Shown: positions 1 to 9,712 of the stretch, piece by piece
Numbering within the stretch: position 1 is the stretch's first letter
Layout: each line of letters begins with the position of its first letter
Origin: an uncultured Clostridia bacterium
GTDB lineage: Bacteria; Bacillota; Clostridia; TANB77; CAG-508
Length of the DNA: 37,509 bases
Assembly (NCBI GenBank): GCA_947629355.1
Contig: CANRDJ010000011.1
Coordinates: forward strand, 1-37,509
Reading direction: 5' to 3'
The notes under the pieces: model-generated
What the model was told of the DNA's origin: nothing
Databases searched by the model: none
Seen by the model: the letters and a program-made list of their open reading frames with translations, nothing else
Program-made: the position numbers and the translations under genes

Positions 1-76
1 AATTTTAAAATTAGAATTTTACTAAAAATATTGAAAACCCCAAAAAAAAATATCTGGGGTTTGTCAATACTCTGAA

Positions 77-102
77 TGGCACACATGTAAACATGTGTGC
101 CA
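77..102. repeat. 12-bp inverted repeat (hairpin) 3' of the 85-aa ORF
   Basis: Two perfect arms (TGGCACACATGT and its complement) separated by AA lie just downstream of the stop of the minus-strand ORF at 115. There is no T-run after the hairpin on the minus strand, so a terminator role is only possible. A weaker hairpin with AAACCCC/GGGGTTT arms lies at 35-62. Confidence 0.5.
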
Positions 103-114
103 CTGTTTTACCCA

Positions 115-372
115 TTAGTGAGGATTTTGCTTATTGTAGAGAGTGCACCAATCATGGTACAGTGCTACCTTTTCCTGAGCAATTTTTGCTTGTTCTTGCA
201 ATTTCTTCAGAGAAGTTGCTGTCAAAATGGTGTTCAAAGACAATGCTGTAGGGGAAGTATTATCCAAATATACACCTACAACCACATCTCCACTGTCCAA
301 TAGCCGATGCAATTCATCCCAATTAGGATACACTTTCTTTACTCTGTTTTTGAAATCTTCTGGATAAAACAT
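115..372 (-). CDS. Hypothetical 85-aa protein, probably a mobile-element accessory gene
   Basis: This is a complete small ORF with a strong AGGAGG ribosome-binding site ahead of its ATG. The product is soluble, with no signal peptide or membrane segment, and has the look of small accessory proteins carried by Clostridial integrative elements; I do not recognise a function. It lies next to a TnpV remnant, which supports a mobile origin. It is odd for this window because codon 23 (304-306) is an in-frame CGG that must be read as arginine, with no frame change, to give the full product. It is the only such case I found. That fits either recent transfer from a host that reads CGG normally, or context-dependent decoding, since here CGG is followed by C rather than A or T. 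Confidence 0.6.
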   Translation of the reverse strand: MFYPEDFKNRVKKVYPNWDELHRLLDSGDVVVGVYLDNTSPTALSLNTILTATSLKKLQEQAKIAQEKVALYHDWCTLYNKQNPH

Positions 373-518
373 ACTATTGTCCTCCTATAAAAAAATATTT
401 TTTGCTATGTGTAGTCTTACCTAAGATGAAAAAATAGGAAACTACACTTGCATAATATTATTATACATCATTTTACATAAAATTGCAAATTTTATATTGC
501 AATGACTTTTATAAATAA

Positions 519-882
519 TTAGCAATATATTAATTCTTTAAATATTATTTCTTCAATACAAAGTTTATAGTTATTCATAAGTCCACACCATTTCAATGGG
601 TTAGTATTTTTCAAATTTTCATCAATATGATTTTTCTCTAACATTTGTTTCATAAGTATTTTAAATCTTTCTTTAGCTTGTTTATCAGTTTCTATAATAT
701 GTTTTCTTAAAGACTTTTCCATAAACATTATAGTATATTCAGCTTTTTTATGATTTTTTAAATACTCCAATCTTAAATGACCATACTTTCCAATATTATA
801 ATCTTTTTCATAATCTTCCTTTTCTAAATATAAGTCAGGAATAAAATAATCTCCTTCTTGGTAATTAAGTTATCTCTACCAT
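519..882 (-). pseudogene. tnpV: TnpV-family transposon protein, frameshifted near its start
   Basis: The reading frame ending at 519 matches the TnpV family of transposon-encoded proteins: a GDYFIPDL-like N-terminus, an IGKYGHLRLEYLKNH block, and a C-terminal MNN...EEIIFKELIY block. It is open from about 866 leftwards. The natural start, an ATG at 880-882 with an AGGAGG site at 891-896, is one base out of frame and runs into TAA after five codons. Removing one T there would give a normal TnpV start (M-V-E-I-T-N-Y-Q-E-G-D). This lesion is at a stop codon and not at CGG, so I treat it as an ordinary frameshift in a decaying element. TnpV function is not well defined; the family occurs in Clostridial transposons and conjugative elements. 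Confidence 0.6.
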
Positions 883-1143
883 AATAAAATCCTCCTAAAA
901 TTTAATTCTACTACTTTTAGACCTATAATTTTATATCTGCTTAGCTGTCTATAAATACAAATTTTTAAAGTGTACTTAATTAATTCTTACTGGGTTAGGA
1001 CTTATGACAAAGCCAAAGTTCTATGCTACGATAGAAATTCTAAAGAAAGAAATTGTATAAAAAATTCATAAGCAAAAATAAGTGATTTGTATATACAAAA
1101 CGAAAAAATAAAAGATTTAATAAATATGATTTTTATACAAATA
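883..1143. other. Intergenic region, no gene recognised
   Basis: These 260 bases are AT-rich. They hold the ribosome-binding site of the TnpV remnant at the left end. A short open stretch on the plus strand (about 995-1069) has some coding look but no start, no ribosome-binding site and no family I recognise; it may be debris from the mobile element. Confidence 0.4.
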
Positions 1144-2397
1144 TCACGTCATTATATTCCCCAAGCACTCTAGAATATAATTCTTAATATTTTTCCTTCC
1201 TATATTTTTATTTGTTAAAATTTCTATATCCATTATTTCTTTATTACAAACCTTTAAAACTAATTTTCCCACTTTAGTATTAGTGTTTACTGGTGCTTCA
1301 AAATTCATTTGTATATCTTTTATTTCTACATTTATATCTTTAATATTATCTTTTTTAATAGGATAAATCTTATGATTATAATTTTCTAATTTTATTTTTA
1401 CATTATCGTTTTTCCCTTTATATACATTTATTCTATTTTCATTATTTTTACGCCACTCATTAAATTTTTTATTTATTATTTCTTCTAAATTAACTAATTC
1501 ATAATTAGAATATGTATATTCTATTAAGCTTATTGAATCCTTTGTTCTAAACCTTTTAGTATCTGCTCCTAGTACAACTGTTATAATATTAAATCCATTT
1601 CTGTTTACCGATGTAACTAAACATCTACCTGCTCCATTAGTAAAACCAGTTTTTACCCCATTTACTCCGTTTAAATATCCTAAAAGTTCGTTTGTATTAT
1701 TTATTGCTTTACTATAACCATTAATAGTTACTGTATATGTTTTTGTCTTTACCACTTCTGCTATTTTTTCATTATTTAAAGCATAATCTGCAATTAGAGC
1801 AAGTTCATATGCAGTAGTATAATGTTCTGGCTCATCTAATCCGTGTGGTGTTACAAAATGAGTGTTTTCTAGTCCCAAGTCTTGTGCCTTTTTATTCATT
1901 AGGTTTGCAAAACCCTCTACGCTCCCTCCAATGCTTACGGCTATTTGAATTGCAGCATCATTTCCAGAACATAGCATTAATCCATATAGCAAATTATTTA
2001 CTGTTACTTTATCTCCTGTTTTTAATCCTAATCTTGATCCTCCTATTGCTCCTGCTTCTTTACATACTTCTACTTGTGTATCTAATGTTAAATTATTGTT
2101 TAACCCTAAGTTTTCTAACAAAACAATTGCTGTCATTATTTTTGTAGTAGAAGCCATTGGAACTCTTTTATTTTCATCCTTGCCATAAAGAACAGCTTTA
2201 GAATCTCTGTCTAATACAATTGCATATCTAGAATTTAAATTAGGTTCACTTATTGGATTTGCAGATACATTTTCTATTTCTTGTTGTAACCAAATATAAT
2301 CAGTTTCTTCTTCTATTTCATATGCAAATATGTTTGTTTGTAATATTAGCAATATATTTAAAATTATAATTATTATAACTTTTTTAATATTTTTCAT
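1144..2397 (-). CDS. dacF: D-alanyl-D-alanine carboxypeptidase, DacF/PBP5-like
   Basis: This is a serine-type D-Ala-D-Ala carboxypeptidase (peptidase family S11) that trims pentapeptide stems of peptidoglycan outside the membrane. The 417-aa product has a hydrophobic signal segment at about residues 5-25. All three penicillin-binding motifs are present: S83-T-T-K86, S144-G-N146 and K249-T-G251, followed by a beta-rich C-terminal domain from about 310. The ATG is preceded by AAGGTGA. In spore formers this family includes vegetative (DacA) and sporulation (DacB, DacF) enzymes; the sequence does not settle which. It is the next gene after the mobile-element debris. No in-frame CGG occurs. Confidence 0.9.
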   Translation of the reverse strand: MKNIKKVIIIIILNILLILQTNIFAYEIEEETDYIWLQQEIENVSANPISEPNLNSRYAIVLDRDSKAVLYGKDENKRVPMASTTKIMTAIVLLENLGLNNNLTLDTQVEVCKEAGAIGGSRLGLKTGDKVTVNNLLYGLMLCSGNDAAIQIAVSIGGSVEGFANLMNKKAQDLGLENTHFVTPHGLDEPEHYTTAYELALIADYALNNEKIAEVVKTKTYTVTINGYSKAINNTNELLGYLNGVNGVKTGFTNGAGRCLVTSVNRNGFNIITVVLGADTKRFRTKDSISLIEYTYSNYELVNLEEIINKKFNEWRKNNENRINVYKGKNDNVKIKLENYNHKIYPIKKDNIKDINVEIKDIQMNFEAPVNTNTKVGKLVLKVCNKEIMDIEILTNKNIGRKNIKNYILECLGNIMT

Positions 2398-2541
2398 AAC
2401 AAAATCACCTTGTTTAATTTTATTAAAAAGATATTTTCTTATGACATAAAGATATATAATTAAAATTTTATTCCATTATTTTCCTTTTATCAATATGTTT
2501 ATGCAAAAATTTGTTTTATATAAACTAAATTATAATAAAAT

Positions 2542-2567
2542 GGAGAGCTCGTTTTAGTGAACTCTCC
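2542..2567 (-). terminator. Intrinsic terminator of the CAP-protein gene
   Basis: On the minus strand the arms GGAGAG and CTCTCC form a hairpin just after the stop at 2581, followed by an AT-rich ATTTTATT stretch. The T-run is imperfect. Confidence 0.55.
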
Positions 2568-2580
2568 ACAAGATTGTTTT

Positions 2581-3342
2581 TTATTTTCCCATAAACATTT
2601 GTACATATACTTTTCCATATTTAGGACTCTTTACTACTCCTATTCCAGTATAGTTAAAACTACTGTTCAAGATATTAGCCTTATGCCCTGATGAATTCAT
2701 CCATGCATTTACTGCACCACTATTACTAGAATTTCCTGCTATGTTTTCTCCTGCTGTCTTATAACTTATTCCAAATTTCTTTATCATATCAAATGGTGAT
2801 CCATAAATTGGTGATGTATGTGAAAAGTAATTATTATCTACCATATCTTGTGCTTTAATCCTTGCAACATTTTGTAATTCATCATCAGTTTTTAGTACAG
2901 GTAATCCATTTGCAACTCTCTTTGCATTTATTAAATCAAATACTTCTTGTTCATCTGAGGTAAGCTGACTAGTTGTTGTATTAGTGCTTCCACTTGATGT
3001 ATTTCCTGATGAAGTTTTATTATTATTGTTATTAGGATATACTAATCTAATATAATTACTACTTGCTGCTCCTATATAATTATTATCAGTTTGTATTACA
3101 TACCAATCTCCTATTTTTGCAAATATTCTCACATATTCATTTTTATTAACTAAAGTAATACTTTTGAAATTAGTTCCTGGTCCTTGTCTTACATTAAGAC
3201 TACTTGCAGTTACTATTCCTGTAGGTGTTCCAACTGTTTGATAGTGTAACATGGCAGTGCTTTTATTACTACCTATTATCAACCCTAAAAATAACAATAT
3301 TCCTATTAATAATTTAATTTCTATATGTTTTAAAATTTTCAT
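2581..3342 (-). CDS. Secreted SH3 plus CAP/SCP-domain protein (YkwD-like)
   Basis: This exported protein of 253 aa has an N-terminal hydrophobic segment (about 5-25) and a bacterial SH3 (SH3_3) domain at about 37-105 with the typical LNVRQGPGTNF motif. A Ser/Thr/Asn linker follows, then a C-terminal CAP (SCP/PR1) domain from about 130 with FSHTSP, GENIA and WMNSSGHKANIL motifs. CAP proteins of this YkwD type are common in spore-forming Firmicutes; their molecular activity is unclear, while the SH3 part is expected to bind cell wall. I chose the ATG at 3342 because an AGGAG site lies about nine bases upstream. An upstream TTG would overlap that site. Confidence 0.85.
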   Translation of the reverse strand: MKILKHIEIKLLIGILLFLGLIIGSNKSTAMLHYQTVGTPTGIVTASSLNVRQGPGTNFKSITLVNKNEYVRIFAKIGDWYVIQTDNNYIGAASSNYIRLVYPNNNNNKTSSGNTSSGSTNTTTSQLTSDEQEVFDLINAKRVANGLPVLKTDDELQNVARIKAQDMVDNNYFSHTSPIYGSPFDMIKKFGISYKTAGENIAGNSSNSGAVNAWMNSSGHKANILNSSFNYTGIGVVKSPKYGKVYVQMFMGK

Positions 3343-3395
3343 AAAAATCAACTCCTAAAAATAGTTTTTACTATTTTTAGAAATATATACTATTC

Positions 3396-3530
3396 AAAAT
3401 GGAGATTTGGCTCGGGGCAAAAAGTTTCTTAAGAAAAATGGAGAAATCGCTCGGGGCAAAAAATTTCTTAAGAAAAATGGAGAAATCGCTCCGAGCAAAA
3501 AGTTTCTTGAGAAAAAGGAAAAATGGCTCC
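3396..3530. repeat. Tandem direct repeat, about 39 nt, roughly 3.4 copies
   Basis: Units of the form AAAAATGGAGAAATCGCTC followed by GGGGCAAAAAATTTCTTAAG are repeated head to tail with a few mismatches, ending in a partial copy. The units are contiguous with no spacers. The repeats sit between the terminator of the secretion operon and the start of the CAP gene. Confidence 0.85.
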
Positions 3531-3573
3531 AAAAAAAATTCAACAAATGGGGGCTGTCCCCTTTTGTTGAATT
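3531..3573 (-). terminator. Strong intrinsic terminator of the type IV secretion operon
   Basis: Just after the stop of the 443-aa gene, the minus strand forms a long hairpin: AATTCAACAAA paired with TTTGTTGAATT, with an inner GGGG...CCCC stem, followed directly by eight T residues. It is a textbook rho-independent terminator. Its GGGGACAGCCCCC core resembles the dispersed palindromes at 22466 and 26715, so it may derive from the same repeat family. Confidence 0.9.
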
Positions 3574-3578
3574 TCAGT

Positions 3579-4910
3579 TTAGTGATCTCTTTTTCTTGGA
3601 TATCCGCCTGGTGTATTTCCTCCTGGTTCTCTATTACTTTTTTCTACTTTTTCTACTGCTTCTTCATATGAAATTTTGTCATCACTTTCCATTAATCTTA
3701 ATACTTTCTCAGCTTTATTCTCATAAAATCCTGGCATTGCTTTTGCTCTATCTATAATTCCATCTCTTGCTAGTAAGTCTTTAATTATGTCATCTTTTCT
3801 AAGTAATCTATTTTGTGCTGGCGTTCCCTCTATTTCTTCTACTTGAACTCCTTTTCCTCCTTTAGATGGAATTCCTCTTTCTTCTAAATCTGTTCCTTTC
3901 TCTAATTCATCAGCTTTTTTACTCAAATCATAAGAAGAATTATTTCTATAATCTATAAATTCCCTTGACTCAACTGATTTTTCACGAATATTTTTACCTT
4001 CTGCCTCTGGAACTTGAATACCCCAATAAGCTTTTCCATCTCCTGCTTCTTGTCTACAATATAGCATCTGGGTTTTCCCTGCACTATCTCTAATAACAGC
4101 ATATGATGTTTTATTACCTATTTCATACATTGCTATTGGTCTAACTTCTGTAATTTCTTTTCCATCTACCCTTTTTATTGTTACATTTGGATTTTTACCT
4201 TCTTGTTGCTTATTGTTAATTACTTCTTCTTCTCCATCTTTATTAATTCCAATTGTTTCCCATGTGTATTCGTCTTTTCCTGGTAATATGTAAATATCAT
4301 TATATCCTTTTGCCCATTTTGCTAATACTGGAAAATTATCATTATCTGTTATTCTTCTGTCCATAGAAACATGAACTATTTGATTTGGATTTACGTTATG
4401 CCTTTTTGCAATTTGTTTTTTAGCTTTATCTTCTGATTTTTCTTTATCATCTTTTTCTTCTTCATCTTTTTCTTCCATATCTTCAGATAAATCTTCTTCA
4501 TCCTTTTCATCTTCATCTATTTGCTCTTCATCCTTATTTTTATCTTTTTGTTTTTCTTTTTCTAATTGTAATTCCATTTCTTTTAATTCATTTATTAAAT
4601 CTTCACCATTGATTTTATCTCCATTGTTTTCAATTTGTTCTCTAAGTGTTGCTTCCCATCCTTTTTCAAAACTCAACTCATCATTTTCATCTAAAGTTAA
4701 TATGTGAACTCCTAGAATATGTATTTTGTATAAGTTTTCTTTTTCATCTTTTTTTATATCAAGTTGAATATTTATTCCACCTATTGTTATAGGATTGCTA
4801 ACTATATTTTCCTCTCCATTCATTTCTCTTTGTTTTACTATTTCTACTTCTTGTTTTATTTTCTCATTAAGGGAAATCTCTTTTCCCTCCATTGTTTCAT
4901 TTTCTGCCAT
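3579..4910 (-). CDS. Acidic protein of unknown function, last gene of the secretion operon
   Basis: I do not recognise this 443-aa protein. It has no signal peptide or membrane segment. Residues about 1-110 form an ordered beta-containing region. Residues about 115-165 are almost entirely Lys, Glu and Asp, predicting a charged coiled coil or disordered linker. The middle part (about 165-310) is a mixed alpha/beta region with conserved-looking aromatic blocks, and the C-terminus ends in a Gly/Pro/Arg-rich tail. AGGAGG precedes the ATG and the gene follows the VirB8-like gene by 14 bases, so it is co-transcribed with the secretion genes. A cytoplasmic substrate, adaptor or regulator of the machine would fit, but that is inference from position. 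Confidence 0.75.
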   Translation of the reverse strand: MAENETMEGKEISLNEKIKQEVEIVKQREMNGEENIVSNPITIGGINIQLDIKKDEKENLYKIHILGVHILTLDENDELSFEKGWEATLREQIENNGDKINGEDLINELKEMELQLEKEKQKDKNKDEEQIDEDEKDEEDLSEDMEEKDEEEKDDKEKSEDKAKKQIAKRHNVNPNQIVHVSMDRRITDNDNFPVLAKWAKGYNDIYILPGKDEYTWETIGINKDGEEEVINNKQQEGKNPNVTIKRVDGKEITEVRPIAMYEIGNKTSYAVIRDSAGKTQMLYCRQEAGDGKAYWGIQVPEAEGKNIREKSVESREFIDYRNNSSYDLSKKADELEKGTDLEERGIPSKGGKGVQVEEIEGTPAQNRLLRKDDIIKDLLARDGIIDRAKAMPGFYENKAEKVLRLMESDDKISYEEAVEKVEKSNREPGGNTPGGYPRKRDH

Positions 4911-4924
4911 ATTGTGCTTACCTC

Positions 4925-6268
4925 CTATCTATTAAATGATAATACGAATTCTGTTCCTTCTTCTAATTTCACTATAAATGTTTTATTTTTTTGCTCGCTT
5001 GTTTCTTTATCTGTAAGTATTACTGAATAAGTATAAACATCTCCTTGTGTATCAAACTCATTGTATTCTACATTATTGCTTGAATAAAAATTCTCTTTTG
5101 CATAATTTTCAAATTCTTCTTGTGTTTTAAAATAATTGTTTTTAAATGAATCTGCTAAACAATTATATGCGTATTTGTAATCCTTAGCATTTATTGCTTG
5201 CATAAATTTGTCTATATTTAATGCTACTTTTTGCTGATCTGTTGAGTTATTATATTTTTCTAAAAATTCTGGTAAATCAATTGTGTAAGTATCTAATATT
5301 AATGTATATTCCATAATGCTATTAACATTAAAAATATAATAATTTCCATATGTATCAATGCATATAATCTTTTTATATCCTTCATATTCTTCTATCTTAT
5401 ATTTATCTAATCCATTTTTTGAAACTTGTGCATAGTATTTTTCATATTCTTCGTAATTATCAAATTCATCATAATCGCGTCTTGCTTCTTTACACATACC
5501 AGATAAAACTTCTTTGTTCTTTTCTACATATTGTTTATATTCGTTTAATCCACCAAACTTTTCTTTTCTATATTCTTCGTTTAATGAATTATAAGCTATT
5601 TCTGGATTAAATAACGCATTCTCTAAATAATCTTGAAAATACTTATCTACAATATCTACTTCATCATAATATTTATATGATATTGTATTATATTCATTTT
5701 CCTTTATACTATCTTCTTGATTTCCAAATGCTTTTGCTGGTTCTACTATTTTTTTCTCATACTCTTCACTATTAATTGGCATTATTGAAAAACTGTTTGT
5801 AGATGTATCTGTATTAACAATAAAATATATTATCTCTGTCCCTAATTGATGTTTTGCATAATATGTATAATATTTACTTCCAGCTACCTCATACATTTCT
5901 ATTGTTTTACTAATATTACTATTGGTATATTTTGTAATATACTCGCCTATATTTTCTAATGTTATATTTTTTTCATCTATATACTTATAGTCTATTAATG
6001 AATAAATTGCTTCGTTATTATTTTCAGTAACATATTCTATATATTCTTTTATACATCCTTCTGTTGTAAAAAATATATTATCTATTGTTACTTTTGTTGG
6101 AGTAACGCCATCAATCATTAGTCCAGGATTATTTATTCCGTTTAAATATGCTTCCTCTTGTTCATTTAATTTATTAGATATATCCAATTTTCTACTAAAA
6201 ACTATAAATAATAATATTCCTAAAAGTATCACTAATAAAATTATTAATATTATGATAGTTTTTTTCAT
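4925..6268 (-). CDS. Membrane-anchored VirB8/TcpC-like protein with two NTF2-like regions
   Basis: This 447-aa protein has one N-terminal membrane helix (about 4-26) and a large outside domain. Two stretches resemble the NTF2-like fold used by VirB8 and the Gram-positive TcpC/TraM scaffold proteins: about 205-255 (pattern 'YF.DYL...AY..L...YR...F') and about 345-447 (pattern 'FM.AINAKDYKYAYNCLADSFK...F...EEF'). In conjugation systems such proteins form the core scaffold between membrane and wall. The gene starts with a strong AGGAGGTAAAGC-ATG site, begins 10 bases after the hydrolase gene and ends 14 bases before the acidic protein gene. The assignment rests on architecture and context, not a strong sequence match. 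Confidence 0.6.
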   Translation of the reverse strand: MKKTIIILIILLVILLGILLFIVFSRKLDISNKLNEQEEAYLNGINNPGLMIDGVTPTKVTIDNIFFTTEGCIKEYIEYVTENNNEAIYSLIDYKYIDEKNITLENIGEYITKYTNSNISKTIEMYEVAGSKYYTYYAKHQLGTEIIYFIVNTDTSTNSFSIMPINSEEYEKKIVEPAKAFGNQEDSIKENEYNTISYKYYDEVDIVDKYFQDYLENALFNPEIAYNSLNEEYRKEKFGGLNEYKQYVEKNKEVLSGMCKEARRDYDEFDNYEEYEKYYAQVSKNGLDKYKIEEYEGYKKIICIDTYGNYYIFNVNSIMEYTLILDTYTIDLPEFLEKYNNSTDQQKVALNIDKFMQAINAKDYKYAYNCLADSFKNNYFKTQEEFENYAKENFYSSNNVEYNEFDTQGDVYTYSVILTDKETSEQKNKTFIVKLEEGTEFVLSFNR

Positions 6269-6278
6269 GCTTTACCTC

Positions 6279-9200
6279 CTAACCATTTATAGATATATAA
6301 CCCACAATTTCTGCAGCATTTATTTGATATTTGTGTTGGCTTACTACACTAGATTGCCATCCACCTCCACCAGTATTTCCTTCAATTGTATATACATTTA
6401 ATCCATCACAACTTACTACTATACCAGTATGGCTAGCTGTCTTATCTTTACCCCAATTAAAGAAAATAATATCTCCTGGATTAGGTGTATAATTAGCTTT
6501 CTTAACTCCTGCAAATCGACCTCTATTTCCTACAATTTTTACTTTTGAATTTCCTTGATCAAACAAATTTCCTATTAAATCACATGCCGCATATGGTGTA
6601 GGTAAAATAGATGGTATTAATCCACATTCATTATAACAATATGATACAAACATTGCACACCAATCTGCTCCAAACCAGATATCTGTCACACCATTTGAAG
6701 GATTATAACTTGTAAATCTAGAGTGTCCTTCTCCCTCAAATTGTAGTGCAAAATCTACAACTGATGAATCTCCCCCTGTTAGTTCAGTTCCATCGCTTAA
6801 TACATATTTTCCTTCCGTAAATAACTTCCAGTTTGCTGCCTTTCTATCTGCATATGAACTTCCAGTAAAAAAATTTGCTAATCCACTCCTCGTTTGTGCC
6901 TGTGCTCTATTTTTAAAATCTTGTGTTTTTCCTTTTTCATAATAATTTTTATATAAATTTGCTATATTACCGTCTCCTGATATATATTGACCACAGTTTC
7001 CATATTGATAACAAACGTTTATTAAAGCATCTAATTCATATGGTTTTAAACTTGCTCCTTTTTTTTCTAATAAATCTTTTAATGTATTTTTCTTATCATT
7101 TATTATTTTAAAAAATATTCTATCAACAATATCTACATCAACATATACATCTTTTCCTTTTTGGTACTGATTAATTAAACTTTGAAGGTTTATTCCTTCA
7201 TCAGCAAAGTATTTGTCATTATTTAGCTTTCCTGACTGATAAACCATTACTCCATAAGAAAAATTTAAACATCCATCTGAACTTGTATAATACAACTTAT
7301 ACTGGCTTTTATCTTTCTTAACATAATCTTTAACAGAATTATAATCGTTTGTTTTTCCATTCATATATAAGCTTAAGGCTTCATTTTCCCAGCTCTTCAT
7401 AAATTCTCCAAATGCACTGCTTCCACTTAAGGCTGATTTAAACTCACTTGGCTTATATAAATCTAAATCTAGTTCTGTTACTCCTCTGCTTCTTCCATCA
7501 TACATATAAAGCATATATTTTATAACATCAACAAGTTCTACTGTTTCATCTCTTTTTTCCATCATTTCGAATAGCCAAGATTCTATACTGTTTATTTGAT
7601 TTCTTGCTCCTGAACTATTATCATATGCAAGTAGAAATTTTTCATATTCTTTATTTTTATCTCCATAACCATTACCTGGTTTTCCACTTTTTGTTGCATA
7701 AAAGTGAGATTCTACAGTTGGATTTGAATCAGCTGGATACTTAGTTGATGATGTTGTATAATTTACGTCTAAGTCTATTCTCTCAAAATTTTTTATGTTT
7801 AATCTATCAACTATACATTTAGGATCTATATTTGTCAAAAATTGGTATCCCGTTTTATTTGAATTAATTTTATATGTATATTCAAGTGAAGGTATTGTTT
7901 TTGTTGTATTTGTTTCATTAACTTTGCTAGTTTTAACAATGATACTATTTGGTAAATTATATTCACCTGTCCCTTTTCCTTTTTCATCTTTAGTTTCTCT
8001 ATAAATTCCTCTAGCATTACTCCTGATAAGTGCCCCATTGGTCCAACCTTCTACTGATTCTATATTACCTCCATCTATAACTTGTATCTGTTTATAATTA
8101 CCATTATCATCTTTTCCTGAAAGTATATTTACTGGTGGAGGTGATATTGTTTTTGCTTTATAATTTGAAACTTCATCATTAATAAATTTTTTTACATCTT
8201 TATCATTTTCAATTTTCTCATTATCAATTACTGTATCTTCGCTAGTTTTTTTGTATTTGCCTTGTTCTTTTGTTGTAGTAACTGATGGTTCTGTTGTTGA
8301 TGGGTCTTGCTTATTATAAGTTTCTTTATAATGTAGCATCCATGTATCTGCTTCTGAAATTCCATATCCATATGAATGACTTGTTATTTCTGTATGAATT
8401 TTAACAGTTGTTTGGCTAGGTGGGTCTGAATAATTTGTGCACTCTTTATTTTCATTATCTTTTCTATAATTTAAAAAATGATTATTTTCGTTGTCTATAT
8501 TTTGACCAACCTCTTCTACTTTATAATTTATTCGTTTTTCGTCTTTAGTATATATAGTATATTTTCTTGTTTCGTCACTTTCTGTAAATGTTTCTTCTTC
8601 TTGTATATTTATAACTATTTTACTATCTAAAATACAATCTACTAATTCCATGCAAAAGTCTGGTTCTTCTGTTATTACTAATAATTGAACTAGAAAATCA
8701 AATGGCATTATAAACTGTTTTATTTTTTCACTATATGCTATTGGTTCTGTTGTAATAGTATATTCATCTTTAGCAGTTTCCTTTTCTGAATCATCTATAT
8801 TTTTTGGATATGTTCCATTTACTGTAACTACTGTATGGTTCCATTTTGCAATAATTAAATTACCTTTTTCATCAATTGTAAAATAATTAATTGCATCTTT
8901 ATTATTACTAGATACTAATGCATCAAAATCAGATTTTGCCTTATAATCTAGTATTTCTGGATTATTACTATTTGTATTAGTTCTTTGAACTAATATTACC
9001 CCTGGAACTTCATTTCCATCTTCAATTTTTCTTGGTTCATATTCGCCATTTTTAATTTTATCTTCATATGGTCTTAAGTCTAAATATTGTGTACATGCCT
9101 CTGCCTTAATAAATGCAGGAAAACAATGTAATTGTTCTTCAGTATAGTAATCTAAATTTGCACCATTATCCATTAATGCACCAAATACTGCAAGTTCAAA

Positions 9201-9654
9201 TTCATTAAATTTTGATGCTGATTTTTGTGTTTGTTTTTCAAATTTTTCTTTTATATTTTTTAAGTTATCAGAATCATTATTATATGAAATTTCATATCCA
9301 GTTGCATTATTACTTGGTTTTACTACTATTTTGTTAATAATATTTCCATTTTCATCTGTAGCCGTAGTAGAAGAATCAGAAGAATAAGAAGTTGAAATTG
9401 CTTCTTGTTTTGCACTATTGACTTTATCTTCTTTCCAGCCATCTACTACATATAATATACCGACATATAATTATAAGTGCAACTAAAGTCACTGCTATTG
9501 TTATTGCTATAATAGGTAAAAAATGTGCTATAATTTTAGCCATTATTTTTTTTCTTTTTTGTTTTTTTGCCTCATCTTTTAACTTATCTTTTCCTTTATC
9601 TGTTTGCTGTTTTAAAAAACTACCACTTTTATTTTTTTGCTCTTGTTCTTCCAT
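6279..9654 (-). CDS. Membrane-anchored peptidoglycan hydrolase (lysozyme-like plus CHAP), +1 frameshift at codon 65
   Basis: This is the VirB1/CwlT-like wall-opening enzyme of the secretion system, 1124 aa after one +1 shift. It has a charged N-terminus, a membrane helix at about 40-64, a long outside region, a lysozyme-like (GH24-type) domain at about 785-945, and a C-terminal CHAP amidase/endopeptidase domain from about 960. The CHAP cysteine lies in DWCAMFVSYC and its histidine in TASHTGIV. The start is the ATG at 9654, six bases after GGAGGTG. Frame 0 meets CGG at 9462-9460 right after the helix and would stop after 76 residues. Skipping the C (TGT-GGT) opens the whole remainder, and 3376 minus 1 equals 1125 codons exactly. 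Without the shift the catalytic domains would not be made. Confidence 0.85.
9460..9462 (-). other. +1 frameshift site: TGT CGG T (lysozyme-CHAP gene, Gly65)
   Basis: Frame 0 reads TGT-CGG-TAT and ends after 12 codons. Skipping the C gives TGT-GGT-ATA-TTA and continues for 1060 sense codons to the stop at 6279. Confidence 0.85.
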
Positions 9655-9712
9655 TCTTCTCACCTCCGTTTGCTTCATATATTATTACAATTTTATTTTT
9701 TATATTTCGTCA

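Noticed and set aside
995..1120. Small gene or recombinase remnant upstream of dacF
   Set aside because: It is a short open stretch with an internal stop, no start signal and no recognisable family.
3396..3530. CRISPR array
   Set aside because: The repeat units are contiguous with no unique spacers, and no cas genes are present.
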